Positions 1 to 5,390 of a DNA stretch of 7,518 bases are shown here, piece after piece. Source of the stretch: Planctomycetaceae bacterium. GTDB lineage: Bacteria; Planctomycetota; Planctomycetia; Pirellulales; Thermoguttaceae. The stretch's first letter is position 1. Each line of letters opens with the position of its first letter. The stretch lies in contig JAITKS010000386.1 in NCBI GenBank assembly GCA_031278315.1, positions 1-7,518 of the forward strand. The letters run 5' to 3'. Made by a program: the position numbers and the translations under genes. The notes below the pieces were generated by a model. That model did not search any database. It saw only the letters and a list, made by a program, of their open reading frames with translations, and was not told the origin of the DNA.

Positions 1-159
1 AACCCAAACATTACTATCCCTGACTTGTCTGTTATTGTTGGTATTTCCGAGAGAAAAACCAAAGAGAATATTTCCAAACTTAAAACCAAAGGTTTATTGG
101 AACGAGTTGGTCCTGACAAGGGCGGTTATTGGAAAATCAAAGATCAATATTTAAAGTGA
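1..159 (+). CDS. C-terminal fragment of a winged-helix protein (AlbA_2/RecG-like ATP-binding or Fic-type)
   Basis: The window opens inside a reading frame that runs 52 codons to a TGA at 157-159. The visible peptide has the form of a winged helix-turn-helix: a short helix with DLSVIVGISERKTKENISKL, a recognition helix ending in KTKGLLERVG, and a wing with PDKGGYWKIK. The tail GLLERVG-x-DKGGYWKI is typical of the C-terminal DNA-binding domain of the divergent AAA/AlbA_2 'RecG-like' transcriptional regulators, and also occurs at the end of some Fic-family proteins. The catalytic or ATP-binding part lies upstream of the window, so these two cannot be told apart. The gene converges with the PLP enzyme, 370 bp away. 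The domain type is fairly sure; the full protein's function is not. Confidence 0.6.
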   Translation, partial: NPNITIPDLSVIVGISERKTKENISKLKTKGLLERVGPDKGGYWKIKDQYLK

Positions 160-268
160 GAAAATTATTCTCTGCAATTTCCAAAAAAGTTAAACTTAAT
201 TTCTTGTAATAGATCAGCTGAATTTTTGCAGTCATCGTTATATGTAGTAATTTTAAGAAATCAAACTA

Positions 269-285
269 GCCCTGAAAGAGCGATC
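269..285. repeat. Decayed copy of the GCCCTGAAAGGGC palindromic box
   Basis: GCCCTGAAAGAGCGATC matches GCCCTGAAAGGGCAATC at 7440-7456 at 15 of 17 positions. One substitution disrupts the palindrome. It is probably a remnant of the interspersed element whose better copy lies at the right end of the window. Confidence 0.45.
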
Positions 286-344
286 GGATATTTGGCTCAA
301 TATCAACGCGCAAAGGAATGTAACAATAATTAATGATTTGTTGT

Positions 345-360
345 TAATAAGGTAATAAGG
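345..360. repeat. Tandem 8 bp duplication
   Basis: TAATAAGG occurs twice head to tail without mismatch. It is the first of three short tandem duplications within about 120 bp downstream of the PLP gene. Confidence 0.55.
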
Positions 361-404
361 TTTGTGTGCGGCGGTCTCTTTGGCTACTAAGGTTGTTTTG
401 TTCG

Positions 405-428
405 GAAAAATAAGGTGAAAAATAAGGT
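405..428. repeat. Tandem 12 bp duplication
   Basis: GAAAAATAAGGT occurs twice in direct succession (405-416 and 417-428) with no mismatch. It shares the ATAAGG core with the 8 bp duplication at 345-360. Confidence 0.7.
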
Positions 429-434
429 TGGTTT

Positions 435-466
435 AAAAATTTGTTACACCAAAAATTTGTTACACC
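435..466. repeat. Tandem 16 bp duplication
   Basis: AAAAATTTGTTACACC occurs twice in perfect tandem (435-450 and 451-466), followed by a further A-run. Perfect identity suggests a recent slippage event or a conserved double site; nothing in the sequence decides between them. Confidence 0.75.
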
Positions 467-529
467 AAAAACAAAAAAGCTGAAAATAAAAAATTCACCG
501 AGATATATTATCTTATTTTTTTGAATTGC

Positions 530-1714
530 TTAAATTGAATTTATAGCTTGTTGTAAATCGTTGATTAGGTCTTTTGTATCTTCTAGTCCGGTGCTGAATC
601 TAAAAAAACCGTTATGAAATTCTTTCGGGTACAAATATTGTCTTTCGTCATTTTCGCCGATAAATACAATCAAACTTTCATCATGCCCTAACGAAACAGC
701 TGACGTAATAATTTTTAGATTTGCAATAAAACGATTATGAGCGTTATGATCGGCGTCAAGTCCAAAAGCTAAAACGCCGCCGAATCCTGGTGTCATTTGC
801 GATACTGCAATTTTATGTTGAGGATGATTTCTTAATCCCGGATACACAACAAATCTGATTCGATTTTGAGTTGTCAAAAATTCTGCGATTTTCATTGCAT
901 TTTCATTGTGTTGTTTCATCCGAAATGGTAACGTAACAACACCGCGCATAATTAACCACGCATTAAACGGACTTATCGTTGCACCAAGATTCACCTGCGC
1001 TTGCTGCCGAATCGGTTCAAGTAATTTCGTTGCGCCAATAATTGCACCTCCCATCGCATCACCATGACCATTAATATATTTCGTCAAACTCTCGATACAA
1101 AAATCTGCACCGAGTTCAATCGGACGCTGATTAAACGGCGACGCAAGTGTATTATCTACCGAAAGCAACACATTATGCCGATGAGCAATTTCAGCAATAG
1201 AACGAATATCAGAAATTGTCAAAACCGGATTACCGGGCGTTTCGATATGAATCAATTTTGTTTCCGGTCGAATTGCCGCTCGTACAGCATCAATATTTGA
1301 CGTGTCAACTATTGTTGTTTCAACCTTGAATTTATTGTTGAAAAGTTCATTCAAAAGACGATAAACCGCAACATAAGTTACACTGGAAAAAATAACATGA
1401 TCACCGGATTTCAATAACGAAAAAAATAAACCGGAAAGAGCTGCCGCTCCGCTTGCTAAAACAATACAATCTTCACCGCTTTCAAGAGACGCTAATTTTT
1501 GTTGCAAATAATGCTGATTACAACCGCCGTTACGTGTATAAAGCATTTCGCTTGTACCGCTCCAATTCAAGTCTGTTGGATCATAAGGCAATTGATAACT
1601 GTTTGCCATCGTGATTGGTCGGCGGATTGCTTTCGTCCCGCTGTCAATCTCGTTACCAACATGAATTGCACGTGTACTAAAACCAAGTTCATTTTCGTGA
1701 TTATGTTTTGTCAT
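530..1714 (-). CDS. Cys/Met-metabolism PLP-dependent enzyme (trans-sulfuration family)
   Basis: This 394-residue protein has the usual length and motif order of fold-type I enzymes acting on sulfur amino acids: cystathionine gamma-synthase, cystathionine lyases, O-acetylhomoserine sulfhydrylase and methionine gamma-lyase. Visible cofactor residues are Y59 and R61 (phosphate contact from the partner subunit), S88-G89 (phosphate loop), Y114 (ring stacking), D187 in VDNTLASP (pyridine nitrogen), S209/T211 and the Schiff-base lysine K212 in SLTKYINGHGD, and R372 (substrate carboxylate) in RFSTGLED. The position of the methionine gamma-lyase cysteine (Y-G-C) is Y-V-A here, which argues against a classical methionine gamma-lyase. 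The exact reaction is unresolved. The start at 1714 keeps the N-terminal STRAIHVG element and lacks a Shine-Dalgarno sequence. The gene stands alone, divergent from ndk, with no other methionine or cysteine gene in view. Confidence 0.9.
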   Translation of the reverse strand: MTKHNHENELGFSTRAIHVGNEIDSGTKAIRRPITMANSYQLPYDPTDLNWSGTSEMLYTRNGGCNQHYLQQKLASLESGEDCIVLASGAAALSGLFFSLLKSGDHVIFSSVTYVAVYRLLNELFNNKFKVETTIVDTSNIDAVRAAIRPETKLIHIETPGNPVLTISDIRSIAEIAHRHNVLLSVDNTLASPFNQRPIELGADFCIESLTKYINGHGDAMGGAIIGATKLLEPIRQQAQVNLGATISPFNAWLIMRGVVTLPFRMKQHNENAMKIAEFLTTQNRIRFVVYPGLRNHPQHKIAVSQMTPGFGGVLAFGLDADHNAHNRFIANLKIITSAVSLGHDESLIVFIGENDERQYLYPKEFHNGFFRFSTGLEDTKDLINDLQQAINSI

Positions 1715-1728
1715 TTTGAATTTATTGA

Positions 1729-1757
1729 GTTATTAAGTTGTTGCGGCTTGGTGTCAA
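1729..1757 (-). promoter_or_regulatory. Possible promoter of the PLP enzyme gene
   Basis: On the minus strand a perfect -35 hexamer TTGACA (1757-1752) is followed, after 17 bp, by AATAAC (1734-1729), a 4 of 6 match to the -10 consensus. Initiation would fall near 1722, leaving a leader of about 8 nt before the ATG at 1714. This fits the absence of a Shine-Dalgarno sequence. In such AT-rich DNA the weak -10 could be chance. Confidence 0.35.
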
Positions 1758-1763
1758 AAAAAT

Positions 1764-1787
1764 TAGTAATATATCAGCAGAATATTT
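1764..1787. repeat. 24 bp interspersed repeat, copy 1
   Basis: The stretch reads TAGTAATATATCAG, then CAGAATATTT. It matches the second copy at 2059-2082 at 22 of 24 positions, the two differences being adjacent (CA versus TG). It lies just upstream of the candidate -35 box of the PLP gene. Confidence 0.6.
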
Positions 1788-1927
1788 GTTTTTCAAATTT
1801 TTTTGGATTATGAATTTTAAGGAGTAATCAAAACCGCCCTGAATTGAAATCATGAAATTATATTTCTCTTACAATTAATGGAAAAGAAAACAGTTACAAT
1901 ATTTTAGTTGAATATATTAAACTCTCA

Positions 1928-1955
1928 ATAGAGACACAAGGCATTTTGTCTCAAC
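1928..1955. repeat. GAGAC-type hairpin repeat, degenerate copy
   Basis: An inverted repeat pairs GAGACA (1931-1936) with TGTCTC (1947-1952), then after one mismatch AA with TT around a GGCA loop. Over 28 positions it matches the more perfect hairpin at 7295-7322 at 21, so the two belong to one family. No T-run follows, so it is not a standard terminator. Confidence 0.55.
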
Positions 1956-1968
1956 AGACATTATCTCA

Positions 1969-2006
1969 CCCTGAAGGGGCATATCTCCAATATTGCAGTG
2001 CGCTGC
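1969..2006. repeat. Palindromic repeat element, diverged copy
   Basis: CCCTGAAGGGGC (1969-1980) is a near palindrome. After 14 bp it is followed by a second small palindrome, GCAGTGCGCTGC (1995-2006). The order, a short CCCT-GAA-GGG box and then a hairpin after 12-14 bp, is the same as in the element starting at 7440, though the second hairpin differs in sequence. Confidence 0.45.
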
Positions 2007-2058
2007 GTATTCACCACACGGAATCAATTATACCAATTACACTTTAAAATTCGTTTTT

Positions 2059-2082
2059 TAGTAATATATCAGTGGAATATTT
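2059..2082. repeat. 24 bp interspersed repeat, copy 2
   Basis: This is the partner of 1764-1787, in the same orientation, with TG replacing CA at two adjacent positions. It is directly followed by a T-run and by an AACCACAGAG tract, and directly preceded by the ACACTTTAAAATTCG segment that is nearly repeated at 7403-7417. Confidence 0.6.
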
Positions 2083-2095
2083 TTTTTATTAACCA

Positions 2096-2116
2096 CAGAG
2101 AAATCAGAGAAATCAG
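2096..2116. repeat. Tandem 9 bp repeat
   Basis: CAGAGAAAT occurs twice in perfect tandem (2096-2104 and 2105-2113), followed by a partial third CAG. With the preceding AACCA it resembles the AACCACAGAG-type intergenic repeats that I recall from planctomycete-like genomes; that resemblance is not verified. Confidence 0.55.
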
Positions 2117-2173
2117 ATTTTGTAATTTTAGATTTTAAATTTAAGTGAATTACTAAAAAATATTTTAGCCGGC

Positions 2174-2190
2174 GGGAACGCAGGCGTCCC
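2174..2190. repeat. GC-rich imperfect palindrome
   Basis: GGGAACGCAGGCGTCCC can fold as GGG/CCC and ACGC/GCGT with one bulged A. It stands out as a GC island in AT-rich DNA. No T-run follows. It is probably part of another interspersed element. Confidence 0.4.
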
Positions 2191-2455
2191 TTACAATGAT
2201 TTTAATACTCTATTCTACTCACTTCCTTTTCGGTGAATAATGCAATATACTTATTCGCCTTTGCATACCGATGTGAATCAAATAACTCTTATGACAAATA
2301 CAATACATGAAACGGAAACAATAGAGATATTGCTGAAAACAATGTTTATTTTATAATCTTTTTCCTTTCGGCAGTTTCAGAGTTTAAAAATATTCAACAG
2401 AAAAATTACAAAGTTTGTTATTTCATTTTAATTGTTTAATCTTTTAATTTTTAAG

Positions 2456-2486
2456 TTGCCGAAATTAATAGTACGATATTTATAGA
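2456..2486 (+). promoter_or_regulatory. Promoter-like box upstream of ndk (shared with cstA)
   Basis: The 17 bp CCGAAATTAATAGTACG (2459-2475) recurs with one mismatch upstream of cstA, and both are followed at the same offset by TATARA (here TATAGA, 2481-2486). TTGCCG (2456-2461) could serve as a -35 with a 19 bp spacer, which is long for a sigma-70 promoter, so the box may instead be a regulator site or belong to another sigma factor. If TATAGA is the -10, the ndk leader is about 130 nt. Confidence 0.4.
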
Positions 2487-2566
2487 GAATGCTCACCTAG
2501 AATTATTCAAACTAAATTTAATTTAATCAATGGCGGGTACAATATCGTGTGAAAGATTTACTGAAT

Positions 2567-2598
2567 ATTATACGAAAAAAGAATTATACGAAACAAGA
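2567..2598. repeat. 16 bp tandem repeat in the ndk leader
   Basis: ATTATACGAAAAAAGA and ATTATACGAAACAAGA follow each other directly with one difference. A partial third unit, ATTAT, runs into the ribosome binding site. The repeat lies in the predicted 5' untranslated leader of ndk. Confidence 0.6.
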
Positions 2599-2604
2599 AT
2601 TATC

Positions 2605-2612
2605 AGAAGGAG
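2605..2612 (+). promoter_or_regulatory. Ribosome binding site deciding the ndk start
   Basis: AGAAGGAG ends 10 nt before the ATG at 2623. It is the only strong Shine-Dalgarno sequence before a gene in this window. It selects the internal start over the in-frame ATG at 2530, which has no such site. Confidence 0.8.
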
Positions 2613-2622
2613 AATTTTTACG

Positions 2623-3042
2623 ATGTCCGTTGAACAAACATTAGTTTTACTCAAACCAGATACAGTCGCCCGACGATTATGCGGCGAAATTTTAAGCCGA
2701 TTTGAACGAAAGGGTCTGAATGTTGTTAAATTGCAGATGTTCGGTATTACTCCCGAACTCGCACGAATTCATTATGCGGAACATGTAGGCAAGCCGTTTT
2801 ATCCCGACCTCGAAAAATATATCACAAGCGGTTCCGTAATTGCGATTGTACTTGAAGGCGATGAGGCAATTTCTGTTGTCCGTAAAATGATAGGAGCAAC
2901 AAACGGAATAACAGCCGAAGCCGGAACAATCAGAGGCGACTTCTCTATGAGCAATCGACAAAATCTAGTTCACGCTTCAGATAATAATGTATCAGCAAAA
3001 CGTGAAATAGAATTATTTTTCCCCGAAAAAAATACGCAATAA
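2623..3042 (+). CDS. ndk: Nucleoside diphosphate kinase
   Basis: The cytoplasmic enzyme passes the gamma phosphate of ATP to nucleoside diphosphates through a phosphohistidine and balances NTP and dNTP pools. From the chosen start the protein has 139 residues, close to the usual 135-150. It begins MSVEQTLVLLKPD, the normal family N-terminus. Key residues are visible: K11 in KPD, Y51, F59, R87, T93 in GATN, R104 in GTIRGDF, N114 and the catalytic H117 in NLVHASD. The longer frame from 2530 would add 31 residues that include a tandem-repeat-encoded segment and have no family counterpart, so it is rejected. The coding sequence looks intact. A long leader with a promoter-like box and a 16 bp tandem repeat precedes it. 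cstA follows 256 bp later, with its own copy of the box. Confidence 0.96.
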   Translation: MSVEQTLVLLKPDTVARRLCGEILSRFERKGLNVVKLQMFGITPELARIHYAEHVGKPFYPDLEKYITSGSVIAIVLEGDEAISVVRKMIGATNGITAEAGTIRGDFSMSNRQNLVHASDNNVSAKREIELFFPEKNTQ

Positions 3043-3076
3043 CTATGAAGCTCGACAATACAATTGCGTAAAAGTT

Positions 3077-3096
3077 TTTGATTACGTTTGATTACG
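3077..3096. repeat. 10 bp tandem repeat
   Basis: TTTGATTACG occurs twice in perfect tandem downstream of ndk. The TACGTATCG that overlaps its right end recurs at 5341-5349 just after cstA. Confidence 0.5.
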
Positions 3097-3116
3097 TATC
3101 GGAAAGCAGACTTTTT

Positions 3117-3148
3117 AATAAACAACAAATAAACAACGAATGAACAAC
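3117..3148. repeat. 11 bp-period tandem array upstream of the cstA box
   Basis: Three units begin at 3117, 3128 and 3139: AATAAACAAC, AATAAACAAC and AATGAACAAC, each separated by one base. The exact 11 bp period is close to one helical turn. The array ends 10 bp before the CCGAAATTTATAGTACG box. Confidence 0.6.
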
Positions 3149-3155
3149 TTTTGTG

Positions 3156-3186
3156 TTTCCGAAATTTATAGTACGGCGTGTATAAA
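3156..3186 (+). promoter_or_regulatory. Promoter-like box upstream of cstA (shared with ndk)
   Basis: CCGAAATTTATAGTACG (3159-3175) differs at one position from the box before ndk. TATAAA (3181-3186) sits at exactly the same offset as TATAGA does there, while the 6 bp between box and TATA differ. TTTCCG (3156-3161) would be only a poor -35. If TATAAA is the -10, the cstA leader is about 105 nt and contains the 11 bp array at 3206-3243. Confidence 0.42.
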
Positions 3187-3205
3187 ACAATGTTATGTTT
3201 ATTTG

Positions 3206-3243
3206 TAACTATTCAATAACTATTCAATAACTATTCAATAACT
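3206..3243. repeat. Perfect 11 bp tandem array in the cstA leader
   Basis: TAACTATTCAA is repeated three times without mismatch, followed by a partial TAACT. It lies between the putative promoter and the cstA start. The period is the same as in the unrelated array at 3117-3148. Confidence 0.75.
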
Positions 3244-3298
3244 GTATCGGCGAATTTACTATTAACCAATTAATCATCACACAAAAAAACTATTACAG

Positions 3299-5335
3299 AT
3301 GTTTACTCTTTTAATTGCATTTTTATCTTTTTTTGGTTTTATTATTGCTTACAATACTTATGGCCGTTTTCTTGCACGTAAGATATTTTGTATAAATGAT
3401 ACCGAACTTGTGCCTAGTGTCGAATTGCGGGATGACATTGATTTCGTACCGACAAATCGTTACGTGATCTTTGGGCATCATTTTACTGCCGTTGCGGGTA
3501 CAGGACCTATTGTCGGACCTGCGATAGCAATAATTTGGGGATGGTTTCCCGCATTACTTTGGGTGATTTTAGGAAGTATTTTTATCGGTGCCGTACATGA
3601 CTTTGCAGCTCTCGTGATTTCTTTACGTAACAAAGGTCATTCGTTGGGTGATATTGCCGGTGTTGTGTTATCTCCTTCGGCGAAGTTGCTTTTCTTGATT
3701 TTGTTGACATTTATTCTTGCAATAATTGTTGCAGTATTCGGCAATGTTATAGCGAAAACATTTGAAGATTATCCGCAATCGGTAATGCCGACAATAATTT
3801 CTATACCTGTTGCGATTATACTTGGAGTAGTAACGCATCGTTTTGGTATTTCATTACTTTTGGCGTCGTTATGTTCGATTTTTATTCTTGGCGTAACGGT
3901 GATAATGTCTGCGGCGAGTCCTTTGTTTTCTATTCATATACCGAGTTTAGAAAATTATCATGCCTCTCTCAATTCAACTATGCTCTGGACATGGATACTT
4001 TTTATTTACTGTTATTTTGCATCTGTATTACCGGTTTGGTTACTTCTTCAACCTCGTGATTATGTAAACAGTTTGATTTTGTACATTGCATTAGCGTTAA
4101 TTGTGATCGGTATGATAATCGCCGGAATTACAGGTGCAGCCGACATAATGGGAACTGCTCCGCCGTTACGAATATATGCAGCTTCAGAATCAGGCGCACC
4201 GCCGATTCTGCCGTTTTTATTTATTACTGTAGCTTGCGGCGCAGTCAGCGGATTTCATGCTCTAGTAAGCAGCGGGACAACAAGTAAACAAATCGCAACA
4301 ATGAAAGACGCTCTATTTGTAGGTTACGGCGGAATGTTATTGGAAGCCGCATTAGCTATAATTGTAATTTTAAGTTGTACGGCAGGAATCGGTATCGGCA
4401 TTGTAAATACAACTTCATCTGCCGCTTCGACTGCCGCTTCATCTGCTGTTTCGACTACCGTTTCATCTGCTGTTTCGACTACCGTTCCATCTGTTGTTTC
4501 GACTACTGTTCCTTCTGCTGTTTCGACTGCTGTTCCTTCTGTTGATCCAATTTCCAACCAAAGTGTAAATATTAAAAATCAGAATCAGAATTCGACTCAA
4601 TCTCAATCTCAACCGCAATCGCCAATGTCGTCAATGTCACCAATGTCGTCAATGTCAACAGAGACAATGTTAGTTGATTCGCCTGCTTTAGTAACCGGAC
4701 GAGATGCGTGGAATTTAAGATATAACCGGAATTGGAAAGATATGAATCTTGGTGAACAGGTTGGAATTTTTATTGAAGGCGGTGCGAATTTTATTAGTAA
4801 GGTTGGCATTCCTGTAAAATTGGGACAAGGAATAATTGCGATTTTGGTTGCATGTTTTGCTGCAACAACAATTGATGCTGCTCTTCGGTTGATGAGATAC
4901 ATTTTACAAGAGTTAGGCGGAATGATTCATTTTGCTCCGATGCGAAATCGTTTTTTCGCAACTGCTTTAGGATTAACGATGGCAATTGGACTTGCGTTAT
5001 GCAAGTCGTCACCGGACGCTAAATATGGAACGGGCGGATTGATTTTATGGCCGATTTTTGGTGCAGGTAATCAAGTAATTGCAGGATTGACTTTAATTGT
5101 TGTAGGTGTGTATTTATTTCGCAAAAAAATTAATGCAATGTATTTATTGATTCCCGGAGCGGTAATGATTCTTATTCCGCTTTGGGCGATGTTATACAAC
5201 ATAATTTTTGTTTTTGTTATAAAGGGGCAATATTTGCTGACTGTTGTTGGTTCGTTAATTATTTTGTTGGCGGTTTGGCTTATTTATGAAGCATACATTG
5301 CATTGCGTAAATTGATTGCGGTAAATGAGAAGTAA
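3299..5335 (+). CDS. cstA: CstA-family carbon starvation transporter with an inserted low-complexity loop
   Basis: This 678-residue polytopic inner-membrane protein belongs to the CstA/BtsT family, whose studied members take up pyruvate or peptides in exchange with protons. The core signature is clear: GHHFTAVAGTGPIVGPAIAI (60-78), WGWFPALLWVILGSIFIGAVHDFAALV, SLGDIAG and SGTTSKQ (325-331). The C-terminal part has FAATTIDAALRLMRYILQELGG and LILWPIFGAGNQVIAG. About 15 membrane segments can be picked by eye, the first at residues 1-20. Between the segment ending near 369 and LGEQVGIFIEGGANF (484-498) lies a roughly 90-residue Ser/Thr/Gln-rich stretch of tandem repeats. No Shine-Dalgarno sequence precedes the ATG, but the start fits the family. 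A promoter-like box lies about 110-140 bp upstream. The GTPase follows after 55 bp. The family is certain; the substrate is not. Confidence 0.93.
   Translation: MFTLLIAFLSFFGFIIAYNTYGRFLARKIFCINDTELVPSVELRDDIDFVPTNRYVIFGHHFTAVAGTGPIVGPAIAIIWGWFPALLWVILGSIFIGAVHDFAALVISLRNKGHSLGDIAGVVLSPSAKLLFLILLTFILAIIVAVFGNVIAKTFEDYPQSVMPTIISIPVAIILGVVTHRFGISLLLASLCSIFILGVTVIMSAASPLFSIHIPSLENYHASLNSTMLWTWILFIYCYFASVLPVWLLLQPRDYVNSLILYIALALIVIGMIIAGITGAADIMGTAPPLRIYAASESGAPPILPFLFITVACGAVSGFHALVSSGTTSKQIATMKDALFVGYGGMLLEAALAIIVILSCTAGIGIGIVNTTSSAASTAASSAVSTTVSSAVSTTVPSVVSTTVPSAVSTAVPSVDPISNQSVNIKNQNQNSTQSQSQPQSPMSSMSPMSSMSTETMLVDSPALVTGRDAWNLRYNRNWKDMNLGEQVGIFIEGGANFISKVGIPVKLGQGIIAILVACFAATTIDAALRLMRYILQELGGMIHFAPMRNRFFATALGLTMAIGLALCKSSPDAKYGTGGLILWPIFGAGNQVIAGLTLIVVGVYLFRKKINAMYLLIPGAVMILIPLWAMLYNIIFVFVIKGQYLLTVVGSLIILLAVWLIYEAYIALRKLIAVNEK
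4415..4534. repeat. Five 24 bp tandem repeats inside cstA
   Basis: Five consecutive units encode SSAASTAA, SSAVSTTV, SSAVSTTV, PSVVSTTV and PSAVSTAV (residues 373-412), followed by a partial PSV. Units 2 and 3 are identical at DNA level. The others differ by a few substitutions and no indels, so the frame is kept. The number of units could vary between strains. Confidence 0.85.
4622..4657. repeat. Two 18 bp tandem repeats inside cstA
   Basis: Two identical units encode PMSSMS twice (residues 442-453), after a Gln/Ser/Asn-rich stretch (427-441). They belong to the same low-complexity loop as the 24 bp array but are unrelated to it in sequence. Confidence 0.8.
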
Positions 5336-5390
5336 AAAAATACGTATCGTAATTATTGTATTTTGAATTTTTGTTACAAAAAATACTAGT

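Larger units (their letters stand above)
160..529. other. Non-coding interval between convergent genes
   Basis: No open frame of useful length is seen on either strand in these 370 bp. The interval contains a decayed palindromic repeat box at 269-281 and three short tandem duplications: 8 bp units at 345-360, 12 bp units at 405-428 and 16 bp units at 435-466. It lies between two convergent 3' ends, where a terminator would be expected, but no GC-rich hairpin followed by a T-run is visible. Confidence 0.6.
1715..2529. other. Long divergent intergenic region made largely of repeat remnants
   Basis: No convincing gene is seen in these 815 bp. The left end carries a possible promoter for the PLP enzyme and the right end a box before ndk. 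Between them are two copies of a 24 bp repeat, a hairpin of the GAGAC type, a CCCTGAAGGGGC palindrome element, a 9 bp tandem in an AACCACAGAG context, and a GC-rich imperfect palindrome. The mixture looks like accumulated interspersed elements rather than a lost gene. Confidence 0.6.

Noticed and set aside
480..529. Terminator for the PLP gene (AATTCA/TGAATT at 492-527, then a U-rich tract on the minus strand)
   Set aside because: The stem is only 6 AT-rich pairs around a 24 nt loop, too weak to call an intrinsic terminator.
1715..1960. SAM or other sulfur riboswitch before the PLP gene
   Set aside because: The minus strand shows no SAM-I-like stem set or terminator, and the candidate promoter leaves almost no leader.
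2240..2356. Possible 38-residue ORF starting MQYTYSPLHTDVNQ
   Set aside because: There is no ribosome binding site or recognisable domain, and it lies in a repeat-rich gap where a frame of this length is expected by chance. It could be a leader peptide or gene remnant, but nothing supports that.
2530..2622. N-terminal extension of ndk from the ATG at 2530 (31 extra residues)
   Set aside because: It has no Shine-Dalgarno sequence, crosses a tandem repeat, and gives residues not found in the NDK family. The ATG at 2623 has AGAAGGAG at good spacing and the normal MSVEQTLVLLKPD start.
3043..3090. Terminator after ndk (CGTAA/TTACG near 3067-3086)
   Set aside because: A five-pair stem that overlaps a tandem repeat and has no T-run after it; the pairing is likely incidental.
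4324..4557. Minus-strand ORF of repeated TVVETADE-like residues opposite the cstA repeats
   Set aside because: The repeat pattern is simply the reverse complement of the 24 bp array in cstA, whose forward frame is fixed by conserved transporter sequence on both sides.
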